The notes under the pieces were generated by a model. The model saw only the letters and a list, made by a program, of their open reading frames with translations. It had not been told where the DNA came from and ran no database searches. Shown here piece after piece: positions 13,802-28,800 of a stretch of 64,000 nt of DNA. The stretch's first letter is position 1, and each line of letters begins with the position of its first letter. The DNA lies in contig VZSR01000514.1 of NCBI GenBank assembly GCA_013398615.1, forward strand, positions 9,635,539 to 9,699,538, given 5' to 3'. The position numbers were made by a program, and so were the translations under genes. Source of the DNA: Brachypodius melanocephalos. Taxonomy: Eukaryota; Chordata; Aves; Passeriformes; Pycnonotidae.

Positions 13802-16800
13802 GTAATGAGTGGGACACGTTATTGAGGGAGGTGAATATGCAGGGAGCTGTTTCTCTAAGCACAGGCAAGGAATTAATGCTAATAAATTGGCTTCTGGATT
13901 ATTAGTTAATTACCCATGCAGAGAGGAAAAAACCCTGTTGCCTCCTGGAATAAAGTAATGGAGAATCTGTCCATAACATTTGAAAAATATTAGAGAAAAG
14001 AGGAGCTCTCTAGAAAAATACTTTCTTCCTTTTGAACCAAGCTTCTTTTTGTAGGATCTTTACAGAATCAGATGAGTAGAAAAAGGAGATGTGAGTTGCA
14101 GATGCAGGTACCTGTGTAAGCACTGTGAACTGTGACAATTAACAAATGGCATTTTCAAATGTGTTAACGAAACAGGAGATGGTCAAAAAGCCTGTTAGAA
14201 CAACAGAAATACGGATTCTATAGGAGGAACTTGGGGTTGATGTATGAATGTGCATACATATATGAAAATTGGTACATGCTGGGAAAATAAAATCTTTGAA
14301 AAGGGAGAATTGTGTTTAAAACCCAAAGAAATGCTTTCCCCAAAAAAGTGTTCTTTGTTCTCCAGATTGAGTAATGGAATATGAGGGAGTAGAAAGCATG
14401 GTATTAGCCCAAAATAGCTTTGTTTGGACTGTCGGATGACAGCTCCACAGTTTGAGACTGAATTCCCCATTATGCTGTCTTTTTTTCCATCTGAAAGTCA
14501 AGTCATCTTGATCACCTGGCTAAATTGTATGCAGATAATATTTTTCCCAGCAGCTCAGTTGTATTGTGTTTGGAAAGAGTTGTAGCATCCCACCAAAGCC
14601 ACCTAAAGGATTTCTGGGAGTTACTCATTAAACAATGCTGTTTAAGATCTTGATTTATGATACAGGTTTATGAGAAGCTTCAAGGATTTTCTACAAACTG
14701 ATTTCACAAAATAAAAAGTAAATACTGAGGCACCTTCCTGCTTTTTCCTTTCTGCTCTTAGAGTTTCTTCATCATTGTAGCAAAAGTTCCTCATTCTGCA
14801 TCTTCTTTCCTTTTTTTAAATCTTTGGCAACCCAATGCTTATAAAATAAGTGCTCAGAGAACAAAAGAGCACACATGCTGAACAGTATTGGAGTGTGCTT
14901 TTAATTACTGCAGTAGAATATCTTCTCCTTGATTACACATGTGCTTCCCTGGCACATGTGATTCTTGTCTCCTTCCATCCCAGTTCTCCCTCTCCTTTTA
15001 TTCAGATCTTTCTGAAGAAAAGTGAGAAGCTGAATATAGCTATTCACAGCCACTGTGAACATTATTGAAGGCCATTGGATGGCAGAGAGGAAACCACTTC
15101 ATTTGCAAATCAGATTGTCCATGGGAGGCAAGTTAGAGCAAAGGGGCAGAGATCTGTTCAGTGTTCCAAAACGATGCAAAACACAGTTATACAACAGCGG
15201 AATTAATTGGAGGGGAAGAAGATGCGTAATGCAGAAAAAATCCAAATGTAGGAGGGCAACACAAAGCATTCATTTGTTTTGGAAATCTTTAGAAGAAATA
15301 AATAATAGTAAGACTATAGTATAGGTGTTTAGAAATGGGAAAAGTTAAACATTTTGTGCTTTATAAACCACTTTAGTGTCTTGTAGTTTCCTTATTTCGT
15401 AAGTTATGCATGTGGCTGCACACAAAGAGGAGTCCCTTCCTCAGGGCTCAGGGACATTGAAGCAGAGTTCCTGGATGGCACCATACAGCTAAAAAAACAG
15501 GTTTCACTGGAGGAGGAGTGAGGAATATGGGCAGCTGGAGAGCCTGGCACAGGCACAGGGAGAGGCAGCACTGTCCTGCTGGGCTCCTGGTTCAGCAGCC
15601 ACATGGCTTTGTCTTCACATGGGATGGGTGACAGAGTGTGTTGGGGTGGAAGGAGGGAGCACAGTAAGTGTTTAAAGGATTATTTCATCTATAGCTGACA
15701 ATAATTACTTATGCAGATGGCTGCAGTTGTGTTGCGTGATATCATTAGCACAGCAGCTGGACCCCACTGCTGGAAAGCCAAGAGGAGAGATTTTGATTAG
15801 GTTGACTTCAATGATCTTTTAATAAATATGATGAAAGTGAACTGAGCTGGACTCGTGCTGGGTTTGTGCCAGCTCCTGGTGGGGTAAAACCTGCTGCATG
15901 GCTCTGGTCCATCAGCAGAAGAGCAGAGGAGGGGAGTCAGTCTGAGGGCAAGTCTGGAGGGAAAGAAGAGCAATAGAGCTAGTATAGAAACTATCCCTGA
16001 GCCCTACGAAGTGCCACCAATGAGCCCTCCCATACCTCCTTAAATAAATTCTGAAACATGGGTTATAATCTCAAGGCAAATTGGAGAGTTTGAGGTTGCA
16101 GTTCCTATTTTTTTGTCATTATTTGAAATTATTGTTGCTTGTCTCCTCAGCATCCCATAGCAGTGGCCTCTTGTCCTCTTTGTTTCATCCATCTGAGCAC
16201 CAGAATGTCCCCCAAGCCCATTCTCCCAAATACCTTGGTTTTGGTCAGGAATTCCTGCTTAGGAATTTTCTGTCACCCCCACTGCTTTCCCCAAATGATT
16301 ACTGAATTCGGATTGTATTCACAGGGAAGAGTGAGAGAGTTGGAGTCCCCTCTGTGCATTACAGCCCAACAATCAGGATATGGGGCACCTATATTTGAGT
16401 CCTTCTGGTGCCAGGGAAACTCGAGGTCAGGCTTTTCAATACAGACATTATGGTCCAGACAAAAACAAACTAAATTTTTGGTATGGACAGCATTCTTCTT
16501 GAGTGTTTTTCATCTTGAAGCCTGATATGGAAAATTTGAAAAGAAACTTTTATACACAATGTTAAAATACCTCTTAGAATAAATGACGAAAGTATTTTTA
16601 CAGAACTTTAAAGAAGTGGTACTAATTGATTTCCTGACATCAAAGGGTTTTCATAACAAGAAGGAACTTGAAATAAACTGTGTTTCAAAATTTCTAGTGT
16701 AAGGTAATTCCAATTCCTATATGCTTTTTTTTTGCTTTTGTATGCATTTTCCTGAGATTTGCCTTTGTTTGCTTTTTCTCTAGAAAATAGAACTGATACT

Positions 16801-19800
16801 CAGTTTCTTCTATATTTGCTTATTATGTTTGTTTAAATGTTAGTGTTAAGCCTGTCAAAAGAGTGTTTCGTTTTCAGCTCAGCAGTGTTAAGGCCTATTT
16901 TCAGTTTATCTCCCTCTGCTTTGGACATGCTTCAGCAAAGTGGTCCCTTGCCTTGGCTACTTCTGTAAAGAAGCAACAGAATTTTTTTTTTTTTTTTTGT
17001 TTATTAATGCACACAGTCTTACAATATCTTGTTAATGCTCTCAGGCACAGGGTGGGATTCTTGGGTTGTCCTGTGCAGGTCCAGCAGTTGGGTTTCTGTG
17101 GTCTTTGTGGGTCCCTTCCAACTCAGGATATTCTGTGATTCTGTGACTTTCTATAGCAGCTTCTGGTTTTTCCATAGCAGGTGCCAGGTGAAAATGCCCA
17201 GTGTTAAACATGCTGTGTAACTCTAATATTTAGGTCTCATCACCTTGATACAAGAAGTCTGAGTTGTATGTTGTTGAGTTTGGGTCTGGGATTTTTTTTC
17301 ATAGTTGATCCTGTCAAAATTTGGCTGAAATCAGAGGAATTTCCTAGTGGAAGGAGCAGAACTTGGACCTTCTCTTTTAATGAGTGAAATGAGGGGTTTT
17401 GAAGAGCTTGCCTGATTTTTTATTGCAGTGTAAGTTCCCCAGATATCCTCCACGTTCTTGGAATGCTTTATAGAACTTAATATCTTCTTGTGGGCAGCTC
17501 TTCCCAGTACAAATTGCGGGTGACTCAGTGCCAATAAAAGGCGTAAACCTGATTTAAAACCTTGTGCTGGTCTCTCTCTCTGAGGCACGCAAGTCCTGCC
17601 TTAATTCCTGTAGCTGGTGTTGTAATATGTTCCTTTGTGCTCAAACTGCATTTTAATAAAATACTGCAGTGATACTGATTGGCTTAATTTTGTGTTGTAA
17701 AAGGACGAGTGTCACTGCTCTCTGAATAGGCTGTTAATGTCAGGAAAGTGTGGTCTTCATGTGTCTTTGTAGTAATAAAGCCTTGAGTACCATTTATACC
17801 TCCTGCCCCAGCAATTCTGCTGCTACCAGCAGTGAGCCAGTCCTGTCGTAAAGCCAAAGAGGCTGACAGCAGCATTTCACTTCTGCCAGGAGCTGTGTTT
17901 GCTGAGACAGTTTCACATCTTGTTTCATAAAGAAACAATAAAAAAATATCGAGCAACGCTCGGCAGAAATCCGTACTCTTGAGTGAAAAGGATTTGATGA
18001 GGAGGAAGTCATGAAATAAGCAGTTAAAGAAGATTAAAGCCTTGCACTATGTGCAGCACACAGAATTGAAATGCTGGTTTGTTGGAAGTAGCTGCAAAGC
18101 TTTTGCGTGATGCATCCCAAACCTCAGCCTCTTATTTACAGTCCAAGTCCTGCAGGGCAGTGGTTTACTTTATTTTATTTTACTTTGCTTTAATGCATGT
18201 TTATACTACTTTGAACAAGGGCCTCGGTGCTGTTGAGGGCTTTGACGTAGGCTGGAATGAAAACAGTGCATAACTGCAGAAGGTTCCTTGTTCAGATCCC
18301 ACTTTCATTTCATGCTGACCTACATTTGTACTCCGCTGACATCCCAGTGTTTATTGTGATGTATTCCCCTGAAGTGCCTTCCATTCTCCTTTCAGGGTGA
18401 AAGGGAACAGATTAGGCTGATGCTGGAGGTTTGTGGCACTCTGTGAGTGCCCTTAGCAGGAGTCCCATCAGTGTCACCAAGTGATGTGTGTGTGAAGTGA
18501 GCACCAGCCTGGCTGGCAAATGAAGCCTAATTAATGACCCCTCAGCCAGGCTGAAACCAAGCCCAAACCAGTGGGGATTAAGGAGAAAAATAAACTGTGC
18601 TGAAGTACTGCCTCGCTATTAGCCTTCATTTAGCAGAAAAAACACATTAGAATATTATTTTAATTGATGTATCCTAGTGAACTTCCACAGTCTTGAAAGA
18701 GAAACTGCGTAGCTGTCATCCCTTTGACAGTCTCTGGAAGTACATGGTGCCACTTTGGAAAATGTGTCCAATTCCCTTAAATCCTTTTCTGTCCTCTACA
18801 CCCATAAATAATAATTCTTGCAGTCTCTGTGCAGACATACAATTTCTTCTGAAACAAAGGAAATTTTTTCCCCCCTTTTCTTAATCCGTTCATAGCTTCT
18901 CACTAAAATAATAATTGTCTGTATTGCTTTTATGAACAATATTAATGAATGTAGCAGGGCAAAATGAGAGTTACTCTGCAAAACATGTCAGGATTGGAAT
19001 GAAAAGGATGAGCAGAAACGTCTGAAATCGTTTAGGGCTGAGCAAAGCATTCATTTTTGTTTGACTGTTTTTCTTTATAATTGCATAATTTAAAAAAAAA
19101 TGACAACATGAAGAGGACTGTGCTGCTTTAACAGGAAACCTGGGGGCATTTTGCTCCTCTCTGAGAGCTGTGAGCAGCTGGTTCAGCCCAGCCTGAACTG
19201 GGAGCTGGAGAGAGCTGTCCCAGGTCTCGGGTACCCCACAGGGACACACAGGGACAGAGGTGACCGTGGTACATTTAGATCAGAGTAGCACAGTCACAGC
19301 GGGAGTAAACCATATGCAGGACTTGTAAAACATTTGAATAATCAAACTAATGAGCTGGAAGGCAGCAAAGACCATGCTTTCCTGCCTCTATTTTCCGATC
19401 TTTTGTTATGCACTCTGTCTTTTTCTACTTTGTCCAATAGAGTTGTTATATCCCAGGAGACTTCTGTAAATCATTTTAGGATTCCATTCAATAAGAAAAC
19501 TTTTAATTGCAGTAAAAAGCTGCTTGGATTAAGAGTTTTAACATGAATCTCTCTACAAAATTTTTATTTCATCAGCAAGTTTGAACTACACTTGGAAAAC
19601 CTGGTTTAAATAATCAGTAGGGAGCTTCTAAGTTTTTAAAGGAAGATTTTTTTCAACTGAAAATATTTGTGGAGTTCTCTAAATGACTTTCTTTTTTCTT
19701 TTACCATAATTTATTTCATATTAAGTTCTCAATTATTCATGTCTTATTATAAACTTGTAATTATTGACTGCTTGGGGCAGATTGAGGAGCAGCATTGATG

Positions 19801-22800
19801 GGTTGTGGAGAGGAAGCCATTTTCCTCTGGGTAAACTGGTAAAAATAGCTCATGGGAAACAAAACTTAAGGTCAACATGTAATTACTGAAGCACCAGTCA
19901 ATTTACAGGAGGTTTACTTCATAAGAGCTCTGACACGGTTGTGTGAACTCCTTATAGTAGTAGAAAATGGGAGTAAAAAAGTGCTTTATGTGCAGTTTTT
20001 CTGGTATTTGCAATATTTAGCGTATTATGGTAATATCCATCTCTACAGGTGATAGTTTAGAAGAGGTGCTTTAGAGCCTATTGCAAATACATATTTTGTC
20101 TTTTTGTGAAACTTGCCTTGAATCCTGTTCTGGGGAGAACAGATCTATTTTTCCCCTAATCTGGTTCACATATTGGAAAAGTCACTTTGGTTTGCTTAGT
20201 CAATTTGTATGATTTTATTGCCTTTTACTTGCAGCAGTATTAGATGATAAAAAAACGTCCTAAGCCCCTAAGTTCTAAAAACATGTTTGAAGTTCTGAGC
20301 TTTCTGTTTGTTCCCACAGGGCCGTGTTCAGAAGCTGAACCCGTAACCGATGTGTCACACAGCGAGCCAGTCCAAGAGAGCCCTTTCCGTCCCCCTTGCC
20401 ATTCCTTCTCCACTGTCTTCGATGAGGACAAGCCCATAGCCAGCAGTGGAACCTACAACTTGGACTTCGATAACATTGAGCTGGTCGATTCTCTCCATGC
20501 CTTAGGACCGAGCTCTGTAGAGCCCAAGAATCGTGACCCCAAAGCAAATGTCCGGAGGAAGTCCACGGATTCGGTCCCAGTTTCCAAATCCACGTTGTCT
20601 CGGTCTCTCAGCCTGCAGGCCAGTGATTTTGATGGAGCATCTTACCTTGGCAACAGTGACACATTAGCACCGTCAGCAGATGTGTATGGTACTGGTTCCA
20701 GCAGTGCTTCCAGTACCCTCAAGAGAACGAAAAAACCCAGACCAGCTTCCTTAAAAAAGAAGCAGTCTGCCAAAAAGCCTCTGGATGCTCCGCTGGTGAA
20801 GGAAACCCCACAAGAACCGCCTGAGCTTGACCAAGCAGCTTGTGAGGATAAAGCACCTGAGGTGAAGGCTGACCCAGCAAAGCCCGAATGTACTGAACCT
20901 TCCAAAATCTCTGCAGAGAAAGAGGAGGCCCCACCCGTGCCTGAAGGATCCGACCCTTCGGATCCGGACCGTTTTGAAGGAATTAGTGCATTTAGCTCCC
21001 GAGGCAGCAAGGTGCAGAACTCTCCCCCTGGCAGCAGGAAAACGCTACCTCTGACAGCGGCCCCCGAGGCCGTGGAGGTGACTCCGCCGGACACCGGGGG
21101 ACAGGAGGACCCTCCCGTCAAGGGCGTTGCGGTGAGGCTGGAGTTCGATTATTCCGAGGAGAAAGGGGGGAGCGAGGACCAGCAGGAGAGCACTCCTCCC
21201 CCTCCCAAAAAAGCAGGGAAAAAGCCTGGTGCTAAAATGCCGCTACGGAGGCCAAAGACTAAAAAACCGGTGGAGAAGCTTGACAATGCTCCAACCACCC
21301 CGACCAAGTCACCCACTGACCCAAACGAAATCCCCATCACGAAAGGCTCTTACACTTTCGATATCGACAAGTGGGATGATCCCAATTTTAACCCCTTCTC
21401 ATCCAGTACAAAAATGCAGGAATCGCCCAAACTGCCTCAGCAAACATACAGCTTTGAGCCAGACGTGTGTGAGGACTCCATTGACCCTTTCAAGTCTTCT
21501 TCTAAGATAGCCAGCTCGCCTTCCAAATCTCCAGCCTCCTTTGAGATACCAGCCAGTGCCAACGAGACGAATGGAACGGAAGGAGACAGCCTGAACAAAC
21601 CTGCCAAGAAGAAGAAGACGCCATTAAAAACGTAAGTTAAAGGGCAGAGGTGTTTCTAGGATAGAAGCAGCACGTTCCTCCCCCCTTAGCACAGTTACAC
21701 AGGATTTATATCTGAATGGAGAGAGGGAGGTGACTTCAGGTGTTGATGACCACAACTGTAGTCACACTGGGGGGCTGTTCCTGCTGTCAACCTGTTCCCT
21801 CAATAATTTGATATTTCCAGAACTACCAAGCCACATTAGGCAAGTGTATTTTTTAAGTCTTTGAGCTTAGTGTAGTTTTGAACTTGGTTAAATTGTAATT
21901 TTATCAGTTATGTACTCAGTTTTCTGTGACCTCGTTCTGGGGAGTTGATGCTGTTTAAGATGATCAAGTAATCACACTAGCACAGCTATTTTATGAATCA
22001 TTGTTTGTGAGCGTGGGATGTGAAATAGTAAGGCAGTGACAAATCTCATATTGCAAACAGCAGGAAGATGGTTTCATCCAGTGACTTACGGTATTTTAAA
22101 GAAAATAACCTGAAACAGAAGAGTGCAGTACTGAAATACATTTTTTAAAATGTAGATACATGACTAAGAAATGTGGAAAAATTCCTTCTTATGAAAGAGC
22201 TTACAATTGTGCAGAAAGTTTAAAATCACCAAAACTGCTGTATGTTAGGGAAATACCCGGCTTTTAGACATGGGTGACAAATTCCAGGATAAATTTTCTA
22301 TGTTTTTGTTTTTAGGTATTTGGTTAAAAGCCTCTGTGGCTGGTTGCTCATATGCATGTTGCTTTATCTGTTCAGATATGGTTATTTTGAGTTGGTGACC
22401 ACTAAGTTATATCTGAAATTGATCTCCTGTGTGTACCTATAAGAAAGTATCTCAGTTCATGTTCTTTTATGGTTTAAATGGTACAGCTAGCTAATAAAAA
22501 TGGGAGCACAAATTTTAAATGCCAATTTAAGATAAGAAGATAACATGGTTAATGTAAAGTAATACAAAAGCTGATCTCCTGTACAGGGTGAGATGGAGAT
22601 TAATTCAGATTTTTCTGAATAGCCTCCTGCCTTCTAAACTTCTAATTCAAGTCCCTTGTCAGATTTGAAGAAGCTTATGCCTTTATTTTCTTACTAGAAC
22701 TTAGGGATAATTTAGACCACTGTGTAGTTGTTTTCTTTGCCAAAGGAGCCTGTTTTTTCTGGTGTTGCTACTTTTTCAGGTTTACCTGAAACTTAGTGGT

Positions 22801-25800
22801 AAATGACACATGTTTGCCAAGCCTGCAGTCCAAACTGATTTGGTCCAAACCAGGGAGATTTAAAAGTCTGACAGCAGGAGAGGAACAATTTGAATCTTAC
22901 AGGGGAGTGCAGAGGGGAGTTTTAATATCACCAGATCTTTAAGTTTTTGCAGGCAGCCAGAGTCTCCTTGTGTCTTCCAGTAGCTGGAGTTGACAGACCC
23001 CCAGATTGGGCCTCTTGGGTTCTCCCATCTGATTTGAATATTGGGAAGAATTCCAAAATTACTAATTTAGGGGCAAAATGAGTTTATAGAGAGTTTGCTA
23101 AGCCACATTTGTCCTTGAGAAAATCCATTGCAGGGAAACCCTGTCCTGGAATTACAAAGTTCAGTGCTGGTGTTATCACAGTAGGGAAGTGAAGCTTCCC
23201 AGCTCAGAGTTCACAGGTTCTTGGGTCAGGAGGGCTGCAGGAATTCCCAGCCCATGCTTGGCACTGCTTTCACTGGGTTGTGTGTTGCTCACTACAGCCC
23301 TGTAACCTACTTTTGCAAGTGGGTTGTTTTGTTGGTTTTTTTTTTACGAAGATGAGACTGCATGTTAATAACCCATTGCAGCCTGCAGCTATGGTACTTT
23401 CTAGAAGAAAATTACCTTGAGGCTTGAGAGGGAGTGCTAGGATAGGCAGTGGCAGGAGATTAGCACTGTTGAGGGGTGCAGAAATCAAACCCTATGGACC
23501 AATTTGAAAATGAGTTCCTCATGTGGAAAGGCAGTGATTTCTAGATTAGAGGTGAAGAAGCCAGGCATGAGTTTAAGCCTTTGCTGAGCTTGTACTGCTT
23601 TGAATCTGAGCCATGTGCTCAGTCTAACTTGTGTTAAATCAATAAAAATAAGCCATTTTTGTTCTTAAATGAATCTGCAGCAGTCCAAGCATTAACCTCC
23701 CTGTGAAAAGATAAGGTTTTTACAAGAGATGTGAGCTCGACACAAGTTGCTCTCTGGTCATCTACCTCAGTGCTGAGCTGCTTGGGGACTATCACATTGC
23801 TCAGGTGATGCTGAGCAAAGAGCAGCTGATGCTTCCCCAGTGCCAGCTCACAGTGATGAGTAAACATAGGTGGTTTATAGAGATACTGCTCTGGAAGCTC
23901 TTGGATGGCTGGAGGCTGTTTAGAAATGGAAGGTACCAGCTGTCATGAGCACTGCACGTGAGGAGAGACGAACAGAAGCTGCCAAGCTTATAAATAAATG
24001 AAAACTTCTCTTAGCCTGAGCTGTTTGGCAAGGTTTGCTTCTGCTTTGGGGGAAACCAGTTTGCTCTGTTAGAACACTAGGTTAGGTTTTGGAGAGAACC
24101 AAACCAGCTGAGATTTAAAGAAATGTCATTTTCTATCCTGACTTGGGTAAATGGTTTGAAATGGTCAAGTAGCTTTTTCTGTGCTGTCACAACACATCAG
24201 CAAACATGACAAAACCTGGAATAACTGTACCCTCTCCTTAAGCTTAGCTGCCATTCAAGAACAGTTTTGCATCTCGTATAGTAACAAATACTGTGTTTTG
24301 AAAAGCAAGCAGGTGGCCTCCATCAGGGAAGGCAAGGGCAGTTAGTATGTTGAAAGGAACTTAACTTGAAGGTGTCAGCTTTGAAAAATGTGTTTTGTAA
24401 GATGAAAGCATATCGAAAGTATAACATTGAACTAGAAAACCTTGAAGGACTTGATGAATGTTTTTTTTTTTCTCCTCGTGTATTTCACAATAAAAAGTAG
24501 GAGTTAAGATTATACAGGTAGAAAATATGCATGATCAGATTGCCTTAACACATTAACAGAATATTTGTAGGTTAATCTTTTTTGTCAGTTCCTTCTGTCT
24601 GTCTCTCTTTTCTTTGTCTTCTTTGTCTTAGGATGGTAGAAGATGTGATGTCTGTATGTTCTCTGTTGTAAGTAATTCTAAGCTAACAATTCAGATTTCC
24701 TCTTTGATTTATGGGCTTTTTAATTTTACTTATTTATTTTGCAGCATGATCAGTTATTATTCAGCATGAAGCTTTTATGTTAATGATTTCACTTCACTTG
24801 CACATATGAAAGCTATTTCAAGTAAGATGCCTGACTGTGAATGAGTTTGAGGAATCTGTTGCCTCATTATCTGTTGCCTATCAAAGAAGATCCTCATTTA
24901 AAAACTGCAGAGATTTTGTATCCTTGAGCTAAAATATGAAAGTTTTATTTTTACTGCTGAACAACATCGTACAATCAATTCTTGGTAAATACTGCATAAA
25001 GTGCTTGTCTTTCTTGAAGGAAAAAGTTATCCTAATTAATTCTGTCATTATAACTGGATAATTAATGGCATTGAACACACCAATATTCAGCTGCCCAATT
25101 TATTTTCCCCTCTAGATGTAGTATTGATTTACCCGCTGCCTATTGAAACCCACCATTAGAATTTCTGGTGTCAACCTTGCCATCATTGATTAGGGATGAG
25201 CTGGTGGGCAGGAATTTTTGCCACTGCATCTCAGTTCAGATATCAATGAATTTGCTGTGGTATTTTCCTCCCTGTTGTAGCCAGTAACATAAATGGTTTT
25301 GAATAATTTTGGCAATGTACATCAAGAGAACAGATAGGTAATTGGTTTATTCCTGGTTAGAAACTTTTTTTAGCCAATTGTGAATAAAGGCAACATTCAT
25401 AATTATACACTATCATGACATAATGTATGTCCTTCATTCCTTTTGCTTGATTGAAACCTGTGGGATTTTGGGGAGGCTACAGTGTCTGTGCTCCAAGTCT
25501 GCACTGTGAGGTTTCAGGGGAACTGGAAGCAGAATTGCCATATTTCTTCTTGTATTTGTTTTTAAAAAGGTCTGTTGTGCCCATTTGTAATGACACAGCT
25601 CATTCTTGCATCTGGGGAGCAGCATTTGCCTCAGATGGTTTTATATAGTTCATCTAAAGCAAACCAGGTGTTTTTCTTCAGGTTTTTTGCGATCATTGGG
25701 GTGTAAGTTTATCACAGTTTAAATTTTCAGGTAAAAGTGGGGATTAGACCTAAGTTTGGGATGTGCAGCTGAAGCAGACAGCAGCTAAATCATTTCCACA

Positions 25801-28800
25801 GGGCCCTGGAGGGTGCCTGTGGTGGAGCAGGGATTTGAATTGCAGCCGAGCAGTGACTCTGCTCTGTGGATGTGTCAGGAGTTAGCATGAAAAATATGGC
25901 AATCCTGCTGTTCTCAGCTTTTGAGGGATCGAGGCCTGTTCCAAGTGCATGACAAAAATACATCCCCATGGCATGTTTCTCTGGGGTGCTGCTGCCTAAT
26001 GGATGGGATTTTAATGCAGAAGGGCTTACAGAGGTTGCATTGTCTGTGGCTGTCTCTTGCTAAGTGTGAAATGACCTGATTCTTGCTGCCATTACCATTA
26101 ACGGTTTGAACTTTATTTTCAGTGATACATTTAGGGTGAAAAAATCACCGAAAAGATCCCCACTATCAGATCCTCCTTCTCAGGTAAACTGCTCCCTTAT
26201 TTCGATGTATGTAATTCGTGTTCTTAAAGGGGCAAAAAGAAGGAAATTTGATTAATTTAATTGTGGAATTGTATGTTTAATAACAGAAGATTTTTTGTTG
26301 TAGACTTATAATAATAGAGATTTTTGTAAGGAATATATGCATATGTCCAAGTATAGCACATTGGGCTATCACCATAAAACATTAACCTTTTGTCCTCTAA
26401 AAGTGTGTACACAGTATAGAGTAGATCAAGTATTTTCTCTGGGAATTCCAGTTAGAGCATTAGTAAATGTACTTTGGAAACCCCTGTGTTAAGATGGAGC
26501 AAGGATATGAATAAATATCTTCAGTCAGTTGTCTGAAAAATGAGACTATCACTATCCACCCTGGAATTTTTAGATTAAAAAGTAAGAAACTAAATGCACC
26601 AAATTGGTGGGCTGGGAGGGAAATAGAAATAAACCAAGTGGGCTGATCTACCAGGAACATGTGCTTGGATAGTTTGATTCCGTGTTGTAAACTGCTGGCA
26701 GGTGGTTTTCTTGGAAGAGAAGTTAACAAAAGCTGCTCTTCCACAAAGGCCTGACTGCTTTGATGTGGCACAGCTCCTTCCATGCTGCTGTTCCTCTTCC
26801 TGTTATCCATCCTGCCCTTTTATTTGTGCTGCTTGACAGGGTAGAAGTGAAGAAAGGGGAAAGGGTTCATGACCTCGTGGACCTGAGGGTTTGCTCCTAT
26901 GAGGGAAGCCTAAAAAGTCAGTTTTGGCAGTCAGAGATTTCCAAAGTGATGGGTGATGTGTGCCACTTGTATCAAGTGCCTAAGAGATTTCAACAGCTCT
27001 GGATCTTCTTTCTTCCTTGTTATCAAAGCAGCTTTGCAATGCAAGTGTTTATCATCAAAGAGCTTAGTTACACTGGGAAAACTTGCTGCTGGTAGCGTCA
27101 GTATTTTCCATTAAGTATTCTATACGGCATTGCAGCAGAGATTATGGAATTAAAAAGATGGCTCTGGCAGTGCAAAGGAATTCAGAGGTTGAGCTGTTCC
27201 ATGTGTGAGTGCAAGATAATGGAATTAATTGGCTCTTGTTTGCTGCAGGATCCTACTCCACTGCCAACTCCAGAAACACCTCCCGTCATCTCCACAGTGG
27301 TCCATGCCACGGATGAGGAGAAGCTGGCATCCTCCGTGACGGGCCAGAAGTGGACCTGCATGACTGTGGACCTGAACACGGACAAGCAGGACTACCCACA
27401 GCCCTCTGACCTGTCCACCTTCGTCAATGAGACCAAGTTCAGCTCCCCCACAGAGGGTACTGTGTGCTCCAGCCAGGGGGTGGTTGCTGAGACAGGGGGT
27501 TTGCTTTGGTCAGGGATGTTGGCCTGTGCTCTGCTGAATGCAGACCCTTATTAGGAAACCCTAAAGTGGAGCTCTCTGGGCTGTTCTGGGGGACATGGCA
27601 ATTATGGGGAGCTGGATGGTAAGACCCCAGCAGTCTAGCCTTGAGTTTTCAGGAAAGAAAAGATGCTTAAAGGGAAATGAGAGGGCCCTTCAGAGAAAGG
27701 CTTTTGCTTCCTTTGTGTGACTAATTGTTCTTCCCCGTGAGCAGTGTGTTCTCTCAGTGCCTTCACAGGAAAATGATCCTGATACTGCTCCAGGGTCACT
27801 GAACTACTGATTCTGCCTGAGCCTGTTCCTTAACCTGCATGGGAAAAGGTCCCATGTTAAAATTCTGCTCTAATTTTCTGTATTGCAATAATACCCATAC
27901 CATGGCATCTCTCTTCCAGCTTCCTGGGCTCCAAGTATCTTCATGCATAAAAGTGTCCAGGAAATCCCCTCTGTAAGATAGTTGCCATTCATATTTCCAG
28001 ATAAAATTCCCTGCTAGGTCAGACTATTAAAGTTTTTCCTGCCATACCTTCCTATGAGCAGTTGAGAGCTAGAGCTGGAAGTTTCTGTTTAGAGAACTGC
28101 CATTCCAGGAAATTTGTGTGAGACAGAATTAAGAAAATTTGTGTGTGGCCTTCCTTGGGGCTACCAGAGGGAATTTTCCTTTGCAACATCTGCTCCAAAG
28201 GCAGATGTTCAGCTTTGTGGGTGGGAAGCATGTTTGAGTTGAACTTGGCTTAAACCTTTTCTTCTTGATCAGAATTCATTTTTTCCCCTCAACCATTCAG
28301 TCCGTGTCCCAGCCTACCATTAAATTTACTTTATACCATTTTGGGCTGGGTCTAAATTTATGCCTGATTAAGAATGGCTAAACTTTTAGGTCAAGGTGTT
28401 TGACATCAAAAAGCAACAACAATCACAGTGCTTTTCTTCATATGCATGTGCTTGTGTGCCCCGGGCTTTTTGGAAATCTGTTGAGTATTCCAGCAGGTAA
28501 GCATTTCAGTCTGGATGAATTCATTTGGCTTTATTGTCAAATTATAAAAATTCAGATATTGACTTCCTTGTATTTGTATTTTAAAAAATAACTTAAAGAG
28601 ACACTTTTTAGAAAATAAGCCCCCCCTAAATCTGGGAAAATGGAAACTATGTGGAAGAAAATGGAACAAAAGAATAGTGAGAGACACTCTGAAACAATCA
28701 TTCTAGCTTTCAAAGTGGGTAGAAGAATGTCAACAATGCTCCTAATTAAATGGTAATTGTCTTGTCTCATGTGTACTGCATGGTACAGTTGGGGTTTCAG

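Larger units (their letters stand above)
13802..20319 (+). other. TACC2: TACC2 intron (6.5 kb)
   Basis: Begins GTAATG and ends TTGTTCCCACAG. It holds a CR1 fragment near 17047 and a poly-T run at 16982-16998. No further exon was supported. Confidence 0.9.

Noticed and set aside
20244..20319. Upstream ATG codons in frame with the large TACC2 exon
   Set aside because: They lie before the TTCCCACAG acceptor in the intron; the true exon starts at 20320, where phase matches the previous exon.
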